A DNA stretch of 64,000 nucleotides from positions 124,001 to 188,000 of the forward strand of contig NZ_JACETV010000002.1 of assembly GCF_013912375.1 (NCBI RefSeq), read 5' to 3'. The notes under the pieces were generated by a model, which saw nothing but the letters and a program-made list of their open reading frames with translations, was not told the DNA's origin and ran no database searches. The translations under genes and the position numbers were made by a program. This stretch comes from Emticicia sp. BO119. Lineage in GTDB: Bacteria; Bacteroidota; Bacteroidia; Cytophagales; Spirosomataceae. Shown one piece after another: positions 9,485 to 18,455 of the stretch (within the stretch, counting starts at the first letter, position 1; every line of letters starts with the position of its first letter).

Positions 9485-11286
9485 TGCAGGCAGGTTATAA
9501 AAATATTTCGTTTGGCCCAACCCGTACACACAAGATAGTACGGCAAGACGGGATTATTCATTTTCGTTTGCAACAAAACTTAGAGGCTATTCCCGAAAAA
9601 CTGACTCAGAAACTGATAGAGTGGGCAGAGAAAACACCTGATAAAACATTTCTGGCTCGCAGAGGCAAAACAGGTGAATGGAAGAAATTATCCTATTCAG
9701 AAACTCTAAGTACGGTACAATCTATTGCTCAATATCTGTTGAATCTGAATTTAACAAATGAAGAAAGCATTGTTATTCTCTCAGAAAATAGCCTTGAAAA
9801 CGCTTTATTGGCCTTAGCGGCTTTGCATATCGGTATTCCTTATTCGCCTGTATCTCCGCCTTATTCTTTAATTTCACAAGATTTTGGGAAGCTGAAGCAT
9901 TGTCTGGAATTAATGACACCCAAAGTTATTTTTGCACAGAACGGCTCGCAATATCAAAAGGCACTTGAATTAGCAAAAAACTTATTTCCGAGTGCTGAAA
10001 TTATTACTGCCGAAGAGGGTAATGGAATTGATTTTGCCCATTTATTACAAACAGAACCAACAGCAGAGGTAGAATCTGCTTTTGCCAGAGTGAGTGGCGA
10101 TACCATAGCGAAGGTGTTGTTTACTTCGGGCTCAACAGGCTTACCCAAAGGAGTAATCAATACCCAGCAAATGTGGTGTACCAATCTGCAACAAATAACG
10201 CAGGTTTTTCCGTTTATGTCAGAAAATCCACCCGTATTTATTGACTGGTTACCGTGGAATCATACATTTGGTGGCAATCATAATTTTGGTTTAGCCCTCT
10301 ACAATGGCGGTACACTCTATATTGATGATGGTAAGCCGACCCCCCAAGGCATTGAAACAACGATTCAGAACCTGAGAGAAATATCACCGACGGCTTATTT
10401 TAACGTACCGAAAGGCTTTGAAATGCTGGTTCCTTATCTGGAAAAGGAAACAGATTTAAGGTTAAATTTCTTTAAAAATCTGAATATGCTTTTTTATGCT
10501 GGCGCAAGTCTGGCGCAACCCGTGTGGAATCGGCTGGAAGAATTAGCAGTAGAAACCATCGGTGAGCGGATACCCATTATTACAGGTCTGGGTTGTACAG
10601 AGTCAGGTCCATCAGCTATGTTTGCTAATTGGGGCGGGGCTTTTTCCGGGCTTTTAGGGGTTCCGGTGGCCGGAATGGATGTGAAGATTGTACCTGATGG
10701 TGATAAACTTGAAGTCCGTTACAAAGCCCCTAATGTAATGAGAGGATACTGGCGGAATGAAGAAGCTACACTGAAAGCATTTGATGAAGAAGGTTATTAT
10801 AAAACCGGAGATGCTGTAAAGTTTTTAGATGAAAACCACCCTGACAAGGGTTTGGTATTTGATGGGCGTATTGCGGAAGACTTCAAGCTATCTACAGGAA
10901 CCTGGGTAAATGTGGGCGTGCTGAAAGCTAAACTGATTTCGGCGGGGTCACCAGTTGTGCAGGATGTGGTACTGGCTGGTTTGGATAAAGAATATGTGGG
11001 TGCCATCTTATTTCTGAATGCCGAAGCTTGTAGGAAATTGGCTGGTTTATCTGCCGAAATTCAGATTCAAGAAGTTTTTCAGCATGAAATTATCTCAGAA
11101 TATCTGTATGATTTTCTGAAAAGATTTAACCAATCTGCCACAGGTAGTGCCAATCGGGTAGAGAAATTCATAGTAGCTTTAGACCCTCCTTCTATCGATT
11201 TGGGAGAAATAACCGACAAAGGCTCATTAAACCAACGGATTGTGCTGAAACACCGGGCGCACCTGGTAGAGCAATTATATCAGTAA
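9481..11286 (+). CDS. fcs: Feruloyl/4-coumaroyl-CoA synthetase-like AMP-dependent ligase
   Basis: This acyl-adenylate-forming enzyme activates a carboxylic acid to its CoA thioester. The P-loop-like motif FTSGSTGLPKG lies near residue 215, the A5-type motif ITGLGCTESGPS near 364, and YKTGDAVKF near 440. The length of 601 residues and the TGLG-x-TE-x-(A/G)PS pattern suit feruloyl-CoA synthases better than acetyl-CoA synthetases. It overlaps the crotonase gene and sits among genes for 4-hydroxybenzoate and protocatechuate breakdown, so ferulate, p-coumarate or caffeate is the likely substrate. It is cytoplasmic. The gene symbol rests on motif and context; it could accept other aryl acids. Confidence 0.82.
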   Translation: MMQAGYKNISFGPTRTHKIVRQDGIIHFRLQQNLEAIPEKLTQKLIEWAEKTPDKTFLARRGKTGEWKKLSYSETLSTVQSIAQYLLNLNLTNEESIVILSENSLENALLALAALHIGIPYSPVSPPYSLISQDFGKLKHCLELMTPKVIFAQNGSQYQKALELAKNLFPSAEIITAEEGNGIDFAHLLQTEPTAEVESAFARVSGDTIAKVLFTSGSTGLPKGVINTQQMWCTNLQQITQVFPFMSENPPVFIDWLPWNHTFGGNHNFGLALYNGGTLYIDDGKPTPQGIETTIQNLREISPTAYFNVPKGFEMLVPYLEKETDLRLNFFKNLNMLFYAGASLAQPVWNRLEELAVETIGERIPIITGLGCTESGPSAMFANWGGAFSGLLGVPVAGMDVKIVPDGDKLEVRYKAPNVMRGYWRNEEATLKAFDEEGYYKTGDAVKFLDENHPDKGLVFDGRIAEDFKLSTGTWVNVGVLKAKLISAGSPVVQDVVLAGLDKEYVGAILFLNAEACRKLAGLSAEIQIQEVFQHEIISEYLYDFLKRFNQSATGSANRVEKFIVALDPPSIDLGEITDKGSLNQRIVLKHRAHLVEQLYQ

Positions 11287-11316
11287 ATATTGAACACTAA
11301 ATAAAATATAATACTC

Positions 11317-12423
11317 ATGAACCCTCCTTTCAGAGCCGACCATGTGGGTAGCTTGTTGCGTACTCCCGCCGTTAAAGAGAATCGTTTAAAATGGAAAAAA
11401 GGTGAGATTTCTGCTGAAGAACTACGTGCCATTGAAGATACAGCTATTTTAGAAACAGTGAAGAAACTGGAATCAACGGGTATGAAATCTATTACTGATG
11501 GTGAGTTCCGTCGTGATTATTTCCACCTTGACTTCCTGAAAGAACTGGCAGGTGTTTCGGTAACAGGCGGCATAGAAGCAAATCCCAACGCAAAAGTAGC
11601 AGAAGATGGATTCAAACCTCCGGTATTAAGTGTAACGGGTAAGTTGAAGCATGTGAAAGATATTCAGGTAGATGATTTTAAATACCTGCAATCGATAGTT
11701 ACCCAAACCCCAAAAGTAACAATTCCATCGCCAACTATGATTCATTTCAGAGGGGGCAGGAAATCAATAGATATTAATTCATACCCCGACATGGACGAGT
11801 TCTTTCACGACCTGGCCGCAGCCTATCGTGAAGAAATAGACCATTTATATAAGGCAGGCCTACGCTATCTGCAATTAGATGATACGAATCTTGCTTATTT
11901 ATGCGACCCAAAAATGCGTGCCGCCGCTGCCGAAAGAGGAGAAGACCCCAATGCTTTACCAAGAACTTATGCGGCATTAATCAATTCAGTAATTGACGGT
12001 CGTCCGGAAGATTTAATCTTGGCTATTCATCTTTGTCGTGGCAATTATCGTAGCACCTGGTTTGCCGAAGGTGGATATGAGCCTGTAGCCGAAATCCTGT
12101 TCAATGAAATCAATGTAGATGCCTATTTTCTGGAATATGATGACGAGCGCAGTGGTGATTTTGCTCCTTTGCGTTTTGTGCCTAAGAATAAAAACGTAGT
12201 TTTAGGTATTGTTTCATCAAAACATAAAGAATTAGAGAGTATAGATGATTTATGTAAACGCATTGATGAAGCTGCTCAATATATGCCTTTAGAGAATATG
12301 TGTGTGAGTCCGCAATGTGGTTTTTCATCTACCCATCATGGCAACGATATGACCCATGATGACCAATGGCGCAAAATAGAATTAGTGGTAAATACGGCTA
12401 TCAAGGTTTGGGGAGAGTCTTGA
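11317..12423 (+). CDS. MetE C-terminal-domain-like (cobalamin-independent) methyltransferase
   Basis: At 368 residues this is about half the length of MetE and corresponds to its C-terminal catalytic barrel (COG0620 type). It opens with FRADHVGSLLR, typical of this family. The zinc-site residues are present: His238 and Cys240 in IHLCRGN, Glu273 in YFLEYDD and Cys334 in SPQCGF. Full MetE transfers methyl from methyl-tetrahydrofolate to homocysteine. Stand-alone halves of this kind use varied donors, and many are uncharacterised. Its place 30 bases after the CoA ligase suggests a role in phenolic breakdown, perhaps removal or recycling of the aryl methoxyl group, because no vanillate demethylase is present in the window. 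That role is inference. Confidence 0.8.
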   Translation: MNPPFRADHVGSLLRTPAVKENRLKWKKGEISAEELRAIEDTAILETVKKLESTGMKSITDGEFRRDYFHLDFLKELAGVSVTGGIEANPNAKVAEDGFKPPVLSVTGKLKHVKDIQVDDFKYLQSIVTQTPKVTIPSPTMIHFRGGRKSIDINSYPDMDEFFHDLAAAYREEIDHLYKAGLRYLQLDDTNLAYLCDPKMRAAAAERGEDPNALPRTYAALINSVIDGRPEDLILAIHLCRGNYRSTWFAEGGYEPVAEILFNEINVDAYFLEYDDERSGDFAPLRFVPKNKNVVLGIVSSKHKELESIDDLCKRIDEAAQYMPLENMCVSPQCGFSSTHHGNDMTHDDQWRKIELVVNTAIKVWGES

Positions 12424-12478
12424 GCATAGAGGCATAGAACAGAGGGCATAGGGTAAGATAATTTAACACTATTCTGAT

Positions 12479-13420
12479 ATGAAAAAAATCATTCTTCTGA
12501 TGCTCATTCCTGTGCTTGGATGGGCGCAATCGAAAGAGATGGATGTAGAAAAAACAGCCATTTCTTCATTGAAGTACTGGTTGGATATTGATTATGTGGG
12601 TGATAATGCGATAGGGCATAAGCTCGACATTCATTTACCTAAAAACGGTAAAGCACCCTATCCAATCATTATTGCTATTTATGGAAGTGCCTGGTTTTCA
12701 AATTCATCGAAAGAGGCGGTTTTTAGTGAGGGATTAGGACAGAAGTTGTTAGAGAGTGGCTTTGCGGTGGTAAATGTAAACCATCGTTCAAGCGCTGACG
12801 CTAAATTCCCTGCCCAGATTCAGGACATAAAAGCAGCTATTCGGTTCGTAAAAGCCAATAGTCAGAAATTCTCTTTAGATAATTCTTTTATCGGCGTAAC
12901 TGGCTGGTCGTCTGGCGGGCATCTGACTGCTTTAACAGGCACGACCAACACTATAAAAACGGTGAAAATTGGTGGTCTTGATGTAGACATTGAGGGGCGC
13001 TCAGGTAAATATACCCACCAGAGTAGCTCGGTAAATGCCATTGTAGACTGGTTTGGGCCGACTGATTTTTTAATTATGGACCAATGTGGTAGCTCATTTT
13101 CACACAATGACGCCAAATCTCCTGAATCTTCTTTAATAGGAGGAGCTATTCAGGAAAATTCAGCAAAGGTAGCCTTAGCTAACCCTATTAGCTATGTCAG
13201 TAAAAACAATCCTCCTTTTCTCATTTTTCATGGCGATAAAGACCCTTTAGTGCCTGACTGCCAGAGCAAAAAACTCTATGAAAAACTTCAAAAAGAGGGT
13301 GTGCCAAGTGAGTTGGTAATTGTGGCAGGAGGTGGGCATGGGCCGGGTGTGATGATAGATAAATACTATAATCAGATGATTGCTTTTTTTGACAAGGAAA
13401 TGAAGAAAACCAGAAAATAA
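12479..13420 (+). CDS. Exported alpha/beta hydrolase, carboxylesterase/feruloyl esterase candidate
   Basis: A signal peptide ending in LGWAQ predicts export. The fold is an alpha/beta hydrolase of the BD-FAE/esterase-lipase type: an oxyanion region IAIYGSAWFSNSS, the nucleophile elbow GWSSG with Ser144, an acid residue in HGDKDPLVP, and the catalytic His in GGGHGPG. The length of 313 residues is normal. Known relatives remove ester groups from hemicellulose, including feruloyl groups. Placed in an operon with an aryl-CoA ligase, it could free ferulate or p-coumarate from arabinoxylan in the periplasm. The substrate is inferred. A short stretch of imperfect repeat (AGAGGCATAG / AGAGGGCATAG) fills the gap before it. 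Confidence 0.78.
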   Translation: MKKIILLMLIPVLGWAQSKEMDVEKTAISSLKYWLDIDYVGDNAIGHKLDIHLPKNGKAPYPIIIAIYGSAWFSNSSKEAVFSEGLGQKLLESGFAVVNVNHRSSADAKFPAQIQDIKAAIRFVKANSQKFSLDNSFIGVTGWSSGGHLTALTGTTNTIKTVKIGGLDVDIEGRSGKYTHQSSSVNAIVDWFGPTDFLIMDQCGSSFSHNDAKSPESSLIGGAIQENSAKVALANPISYVSKNNPPFLIFHGDKDPLVPDCQSKKLYEKLQKEGVPSELVIVAGGGHGPGVMIDKYYNQMIAFFDKEMKKTRK

Positions 13421-13444
13421 TCGAACGTTCGTAAACCCTTGAAT

Positions 13445-14560
13445 ATGAAAACTCTCATTTTTCTGATGCTTTTCTCAAGCATGGCCGCTTTGGGGCAGAA
13501 TATTGCCAGTATTGATTCGGGTAATATCAATGGTGCTCGTTACAGAATCCTTTTTCCACCTAACTGGCGTTGGAAATTAGTGATGTATGCGCATGGCTAT
13601 GAATTTAATGGTAGCCCTTTGCAAAGCAAGAATCCACAGTTTCTCAAAGCAATGAGCCCTTTCTTAGATAGGGGCTTTGCCGTAGCTGCCTCCGATTATC
13701 AATTTCAGGGACTGGCTCTGGCACAAGGCGTAGACGATACCGAAGCACTTCGTAAATATTTCTTTGAGAAATACGGTAAACCTGATTCTACCTTTATGGT
13801 AGGGCATTCGATGGGTGGTGGGGTTACATTAGCTATTATGGAAAACTTTGATGCTAATTATCAGGGAGCATTACCACTTTGTCCGCTTTCGAGCAGAATC
13901 TATCTGCAATGCCGTAAGGAATTTGATATGTATGCTACCTTTAATGGTTTGTTCCCTGGTGTTGCTACATCTTTAAGTACTATCTTTGATTTAAAGAACC
14001 CTTATCAGGCACAGGATTCAAGGAAGATGATGGCCAAAGCTATGGAAATCAAAAAAGCCATTATTGCTAAAGATTCTGTACTGGCAGTGGCCTTTGCGAA
14101 ACGCTTTGATTTGAAATTTGACGATTTACCATTCTCTTTGTTTTTCAATGAAAATGTTCTGCGAGATATTGCGCAGAAAGCTGGCGGTAATCCATTTGAT
14201 AATACGAATACGGTTTACTCAGGCTTCCCGGATAATTTATTAGTAAACCAGAAGGCAGAGCGAATGGTGGCAACGGTAAACCCTGATGTGGTTTTTAGTA
14301 AGTACGACCGTTCGGGTAATATCAATAAGCCCACTTTATTGTTACATACAATTTACGACCAGTTGATACCGCCGACTTATGGGGTAGTGAATTTTGAGAA
14401 TATGGTACATCAGAAAGGTAAAGACGAGTATTTTACTGTAAAATATACCAAGGGACAAGGACATTGTGCGTTTTCACCACAGCAGACAGCATTAGCCTTT
14501 GATGAATTAAGAACCTGGACAAAAACCGGAGTTAAGGCTAAGGCTGGGTTTATGGAGTAA
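13445..14560 (+). CDS. Exported alpha/beta hydrolase, esterase-like
   Basis: This second exported hydrolase of 371 residues starts at ATG 13445, which gives a clean signal peptide ending in AALGQ; a TTG two codons earlier is less likely. The nucleophile elbow GHSMGG has Ser122, an acidic residue may lie in TIYDQLIPP, and a late His lies in GQGHCAFSP. It is not obviously a paralogue of the preceding esterase, so the two may act on different esters. It follows the first esterase after 24 bases that include the palindrome CGAACGTTCG, and is probably in the same operon. A role in releasing phenolic acids is likely from context, but a lipase, peptidase or other esterase cannot be excluded. Confidence 0.72.
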   Translation: MKTLIFLMLFSSMAALGQNIASIDSGNINGARYRILFPPNWRWKLVMYAHGYEFNGSPLQSKNPQFLKAMSPFLDRGFAVAASDYQFQGLALAQGVDDTEALRKYFFEKYGKPDSTFMVGHSMGGGVTLAIMENFDANYQGALPLCPLSSRIYLQCRKEFDMYATFNGLFPGVATSLSTIFDLKNPYQAQDSRKMMAKAMEIKKAIIAKDSVLAVAFAKRFDLKFDDLPFSLFFNENVLRDIAQKAGGNPFDNTNTVYSGFPDNLLVNQKAERMVATVNPDVVFSKYDRSGNINKPTLLLHTIYDQLIPPTYGVVNFENMVHQKGKDEYFTVKYTKGQGHCAFSPQQTALAFDELRTWTKTGVKAKAGFME

Positions 14561-14571
14561 TATATATATTT

Positions 14572-14628
14572 TACCACGGAGTTCCACGAAGTACAGCACG
14601 GAGGAACACGGAGTTTTTTGAAGAACAT
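14572..14628 (+). repeat. Dispersed intergenic repeat, copy 1 (CCACGGAG family)
   Basis: This stretch has the order TTTTACCACGGAG, then CACGAAG, then GCACGGAGGAACACGGAG, then TTTTTT. The same order occurs in reverse orientation at about 27048-27108. It is itself made of degenerate ACGGAG units and lies just upstream of the amidohydrolase gene. Confidence 0.7.
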
Positions 14629-14651
14629 CGAATTCAAGATTTTTGTAGACA

Positions 14652-15518
14652 ATGATTGACATTAATAAAATAGTTGCCATAGATGTGCATACGCATGCAG
14701 AAGTGTCCTGTCAGCAGCCGCATGACGATTATCGGTCTGAGTTTGATGTGGCTTTTGCTAAATACTTTAAATCTGACAAACGCCCGACGATTCAGGAAAC
14801 AGCCGATTATTATCGGGAGCTGAACATGGCTTTTGTGATGTTTACGGTCGATTCGGAGTTTAATGTAGGTAAACGTAGAATACCTAATAAGGAAGTAGCT
14901 GAAGGTGCATTGAAAAATGCTGACGTAATGATAGCTTTTGCCAGTATTGACCCACATAAAGGACGAATGGGTGCCAGAGAAGCCCGTGACCTGATTGAAA
15001 ATTATGGTGTAAAAGGTTTCAAGTTTCATCCTACCGTACAAGGGTTTTATCCGCAGGATAAAATGGCGTATCATTTATACGAGGTTATTGCCGAGTATAA
15101 ATTGCCAATGCTTTTTCATTCGGGGCATTCGGGTTTTGGCAGTGGGGTTCGTGGTGGTGGTGGCCTGCGTTTGGAGTACTCAAACCCTATGCATCTGGAT
15201 GATGTAGCAATTGATTTTCCGGACTGCCCGATTATCATTGCACATCCAAGCTGGCCCTGGCAGGATGAAGCCCTTTCGGTAGCCATGCACAAACCTAATG
15301 TTTATATTGATTTAAGCGGTTGGTCTCCCAAATACTTTCCGAAACAACTGGTACAGTATGCCAATACCTTATTAAAAGACCGTATGCTCTTTGGAACAGA
15401 CTTTCCATTGATTACACCTGAACGATGGATAAAAGATTTTGATGAAGCGGGTTTCAAACCGGAGGTAAAACCCTTAATTTTAAAGGAAAATGCCATTCGA
15501 CTTTTAGGATTGCATTAG
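14652..15518 (+). CDS. Amidohydrolase-2 family metal enzyme, 4-hydroxyphenyl-beta-ketoacyl-CoA hydrolase-like
   Basis: This is a TIM-barrel metallohydrolase of 288 residues. Metal and catalytic residues are visible: His13-x-His15 in IDVHTH, His in FKFHPTV, His in LFHSGHSG, His in IIAHPSWPW, and Asp in FGTDFP. The pattern (VMFTVDSE, GVKGFKFHPTVQGF, GWSPKYFP) resembles enzymes annotated as 4-hydroxyphenyl-beta-ketoacyl-CoA hydrolase (CouO/PhdC-like), which act in side-chain shortening of hydroxycinnamates. That would yield 4-hydroxybenzoate without an aldehyde, which fits pobA nearby and the absence of an aldehyde dehydrogenase. Related decarboxylases (ACMSD, gamma-resorcylate) are the alternative. 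No signal peptide is seen, so it is cytoplasmic. Confidence 0.75.
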   Translation: MIDINKIVAIDVHTHAEVSCQQPHDDYRSEFDVAFAKYFKSDKRPTIQETADYYRELNMAFVMFTVDSEFNVGKRRIPNKEVAEGALKNADVMIAFASIDPHKGRMGAREARDLIENYGVKGFKFHPTVQGFYPQDKMAYHLYEVIAEYKLPMLFHSGHSGFGSGVRGGGGLRLEYSNPMHLDDVAIDFPDCPIIIAHPSWPWQDEALSVAMHKPNVYIDLSGWSPKYFPKQLVQYANTLLKDRMLFGTDFPLITPERWIKDFDEAGFKPEVKPLILKENAIRLLGLH

Positions 15519-15554
15519 TTTACCATCCCATATCACCTAATTATCGTTTACACT

Positions 15555-16085
15555 ATGAAAAAAGTTTGCCTTGGCCTAATACTGCTATTTGTATGCTTAT
15601 TAAATAGCAATGCTCAATCTACTCCTGAAGCTCCTCAGTTAGAATTTGTGTGCGAATTAAAAGTAAAACTCAATCCGGCTATGGTGGTAGGTGATACTCC
15701 GCATGGCGTGCGCCGCATTATTCCTATTATTGGCGGTACGGTTGAAGGACCAAATATCAAAGCAGAAATATTGAATGGAGGTGCCGACTGGCAGATTGTC
15801 AGAAGTGATGGCGTAGCAGAACTGGAAGCACATTATCAGATGAAAACCGATGATGGGGTAATTATCTATATCAAAAATACAGGAATAAGAGCAGCATCGC
15901 CTGAGGTTGCCGCACGCATTGGTAAGGGGGAGCAGGTGAATCCATCAGAATATTATTTCAGAGCTGTACCGAAATTCGAAGCGCCTAAAGGTAGTAAGTA
16001 CGAGTGGCTGAATAATGCTATTTTTATTTGTAAAGCCCTTAAAAATCCGGATAATGTAGCTATTCAGGTCTGGAAAGTGAAGTAA
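15555..16085 (+). CDS. Exported DUF3237-family protein
   Basis: This small protein of 176 residues has a signal peptide ending in SNAQS. The remainder matches the DUF3237 pattern: LEFVCELKVKLNPAMVVGDTPHG near the start, GGTVEGPNIKAEILNGGADW, then an H-Y containing strand and IKNTGIRAA, and a C-terminal YYFRAVPKFEA region. The family forms a small beta-barrel of unknown function and often lies near aromatic or hydrocarbon catabolic genes. Most family members are cytoplasmic; a secreted version is less usual. It lies 36 bases after the amidohydrolase and 34 before the transporter, so it is in the same operon. Confidence 0.72.
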   Translation: MKKVCLGLILLFVCLLNSNAQSTPEAPQLEFVCELKVKLNPAMVVGDTPHGVRRIIPIIGGTVEGPNIKAEILNGGADWQIVRSDGVAELEAHYQMKTDDGVIIYIKNTGIRAASPEVAARIGKGEQVNPSEYYFRAVPKFEAPKGSKYEWLNNAIFICKALKNPDNVAIQVWKVK

Positions 16086-16119
16086 GTGTTCATCATCAGT
16101 ATATTCAACCCATATAATC

Positions 16120-17418
16120 ATGACATTTAATACAAAAGACCTGATTGATAATTCGCCGCTATCCCGACTACAGTATGCTACGCTTATGGTCTGTTTTTTT
16201 ATGAATATGCTTGATGGCATGGATGTACTGGTTATTTCCTATGCCGCACCTGCTATATCCGAAGCCTGGGGGATAAGTCCGCAAGCATTAGGTGTTGTAT
16301 TTGGTTCAGGGTTATTCGGAATGACATTCGGTGCCTTGTTTCTGGCACCAATTGCCGACCGGATTGGTCGTAAAAATATGATTTTGTTAAGTGCAGCGTT
16401 GATGGGAACCACTGTTTATATCACCTCATTTGCTACTTCCATTTACTGGTTGGTTGTATTAAGGTTTATCAGTGGGTTGGGAATTGGTAGTATGCTGGCA
16501 AGTACTGCGGCTTTAGCAGCCGAATATACGCCTCACAAAACCAAGGATTTCTGGGTGAGTTTTGTTATTTCAGGCTATCCGGTAGGCGCTGTTTTATCAG
16601 GCTTGACATCAGGTAAAATTATTGTAGAGGAAGGGTGGCAAACGATGTTTCAGGTGGCAGGAGCTATTACTATTGTTTCATTGCCTATTATTTATTTCTT
16701 TTTAACAGAATCCTTAGATTTCTATATCAAAAAACAGCCTAAGAGAGCATTAGAAAAAATAAATCTTATACTGGCAGAAATGGGTTTTGAGACTATTGGA
16801 GTAGTGCCGCCTAAAGCATCAGAACAACATAAAACGTCTGTACAATCGCTGTTAGGGAATGAATTCCGGACACCGACTTTTCAATTATGGATAGCTTTGT
16901 TTTTTGCTTTTGCTACCTTGTATTTTCTTACAAGCTGGATACCCAAATTAGCTACCAATGCAGGCTTATCTATGCAATTGGCCATTTATACAGGTACAGT
17001 GTTTAATGTAGGGGCGTGGTTTGGTATCATGACTCAAGGCTATTTTTCAAGCCGGTATGGTCTTAAAAAAACAATAGGTATTATTCTGATTCTAACGGGC
17101 GTGCTAATGGCAATCTTCAAAATATTTATTGGTTCTGATGCTATTCTCTATGTATTTGGTTTGTTAGGCTTTGGTATTCAAGGCGGCTTTGTGGGATTGT
17201 ATGCTGTATCTGCGCGAATGTATCCTACTGAATTCAGAACAACTGGTGTAGGCTGGGCTATCGGGATTGGTCGAACGGGAGGCATCTTTGGCCCCGCTGT
17301 TGGGGGTGTTTTAATCGGAATGGGCTTATCATTAAGTGCTAACTTTTTGATTTATGCCGTTCCGACTGTTTTGGCAGGTGTAATGACCTTGTTTATTTCT
17401 TCTAAAGAAGTGAGTTAA
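16120..17418 (+). CDS. MFS aromatic acid:H+ symporter (AAHS family, PcaK/VanK-like)
   Basis: This inner-membrane transporter of 432 residues has about 12 hydrophobic segments. The family signature is clear: MLDGMDVLVISYAAPAI in the first helix with the acidic Asp typical of aromatic acid symporters, then the loop motif PIADRIGRKNM, and GRTGGIFGPAVGG late in the protein. Known relatives import 4-hydroxybenzoate, protocatechuate or vanillate with protons. Its place between the hydroxycinnamate genes and the pca operon fits uptake of hydroxycinnamates or hydroxybenzoates released in the periplasm. It converges on the lipoprotein gene that follows, and no terminator hairpin is evident in the 15-base gap. 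Confidence 0.88.
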   Translation: MTFNTKDLIDNSPLSRLQYATLMVCFFMNMLDGMDVLVISYAAPAISEAWGISPQALGVVFGSGLFGMTFGALFLAPIADRIGRKNMILLSAALMGTTVYITSFATSIYWLVVLRFISGLGIGSMLASTAALAAEYTPHKTKDFWVSFVISGYPVGAVLSGLTSGKIIVEEGWQTMFQVAGAITIVSLPIIYFFLTESLDFYIKKQPKRALEKINLILAEMGFETIGVVPPKASEQHKTSVQSLLGNEFRTPTFQLWIALFFAFATLYFLTSWIPKLATNAGLSMQLAIYTGTVFNVGAWFGIMTQGYFSSRYGLKKTIGIILILTGVLMAIFKIFIGSDAILYVFGLLGFGIQGGFVGLYAVSARMYPTEFRTTGVGWAIGIGRTGGIFGPAVGGVLIGMGLSLSANFLIYAVPTVLAGVMTLFISSKEVS

Positions 17419-17433
17419 ACATTAGTATTTTAC

Positions 17434-18258
17434 TTAATAAGAAAGTTTGATGTTTTCTTCTTGTAGATAATAATCACTATCTTTTGGAGGATCGGGTGTA
17501 CCTTTTTTGTAAACGTATTCCTGTATTTCTATCGGGAAATTATTTTTATCATACTTGTACACAAGCTTATTTCCGGCATCATAATCTCTTAGTGTTAAAA
17601 TTTTTGGATTATTTCTGGAAATCGGGAATGGCATATATGTTCTGAGATGTACAAGATTAATTGAATTAATAATTGACCAGATTTTTGATTTTGCAAAGAA
17701 AGGGTTATTCATTTGATCATAATCATCGTAACTTCTAGACTTAGCCTTTATCCCATCTGAATAAGTAGTTTCTTCAAGAATCAAATTATTGTCAGAGTTA
17801 TAGGTATAATCATAGATATATTGGTATTTGCCAAAATAATTAGTAACATTTTCTATACTTTTTTTAAGTAAGCCGTTTTCATTAAACGTCAATTTAAACT
17901 CTCTATCACCTTCTGGAGGTGAAGGAATATAAATCTCGTTTTCGCTAATATATTTTATCTCATAATTGAGAACTTTTGTAGAACTATTAGGATTCAGATT
18001 TTCTAAAATTACACTTTTAATCTTTTCTCCTTCATAGGCAATTTTATATATATGATTCCAGTAATCTGATGTCTCTTTTATTAATATAGGATTACCATTA
18101 GCATCATAATTTATATCAATATTGTAATCATCCTTTCTGCTTGCATTGCTTAACTTATTTGCAACTGGATTTTGAGGTTCTACTTTATTTTTATTAGAAC
18201 AACTTTCTGCAGTACAGATGAAAAAAATGATAACAAGCGTAAGGTTTAAAAATTTCAT
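17434..18258 (-). CDS. Putative lipoprotein, function unknown
   Basis: I do not recognise this protein. Starting at ATG 18258 gives a signal peptide with a lipobox ending in TAESC, so it should be a lipid-anchored protein of 274 residues; a start seven codons earlier would delay the signal. The body has repeated short beta-type stretches of the form DANGNPILI, NENGLLKKS and YNSDNNLILEE, similar to RHS/YD-like repeats often seen in Bacteroidota lipoproteins of unknown role. Its base composition is more A+T-rich than the catabolic genes around it. It lies alone, convergent with the transporter, and looks like an insertion into the phenolic locus. Confidence 0.65.
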   Translation of the reverse strand: MKFLNLTLVIIFFICTAESCSNKNKVEPQNPVANKLSNASRKDDYNIDINYDANGNPILIKETSDYWNHIYKIAYEGEKIKSVILENLNPNSSTKVLNYEIKYISENEIYIPSPPEGDREFKLTFNENGLLKKSIENVTNYFGKYQYIYDYTYNSDNNLILEETTYSDGIKAKSRSYDDYDQMNNPFFAKSKIWSIINSINLVHLRTYMPFPISRNNPKILTLRDYDAGNKLVYKYDKNNFPIEIQEYVYKKGTPDPPKDSDYYLQEENIKLSY

Positions 18259-18455
18259 ATATGTGTAATGGTTAAGCAATAGGCATTAAAAGACAAATCG
18301 TATTGCCTTTTGGAAAAATTATTTACGTAAAATCTATAATTAAAACCAGAATACTGAGGTGAGAAAATATCAACAGCAATTCACAGCGAGTGCAAAAATA
18401 CTAGGAGAAAACCAGACTTTCAAAATTTATTACAGGAGGCTATCAAAAAAGAGGT

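Noticed and set aside
9481-11286. Acetyl-CoA synthetase as product of the AMP-ligase gene
   Set aside because: The A5 region (TGLGCTESGPS) and the coupling to a crotonase in a phenolic operon favour an aryl-CoA ligase.
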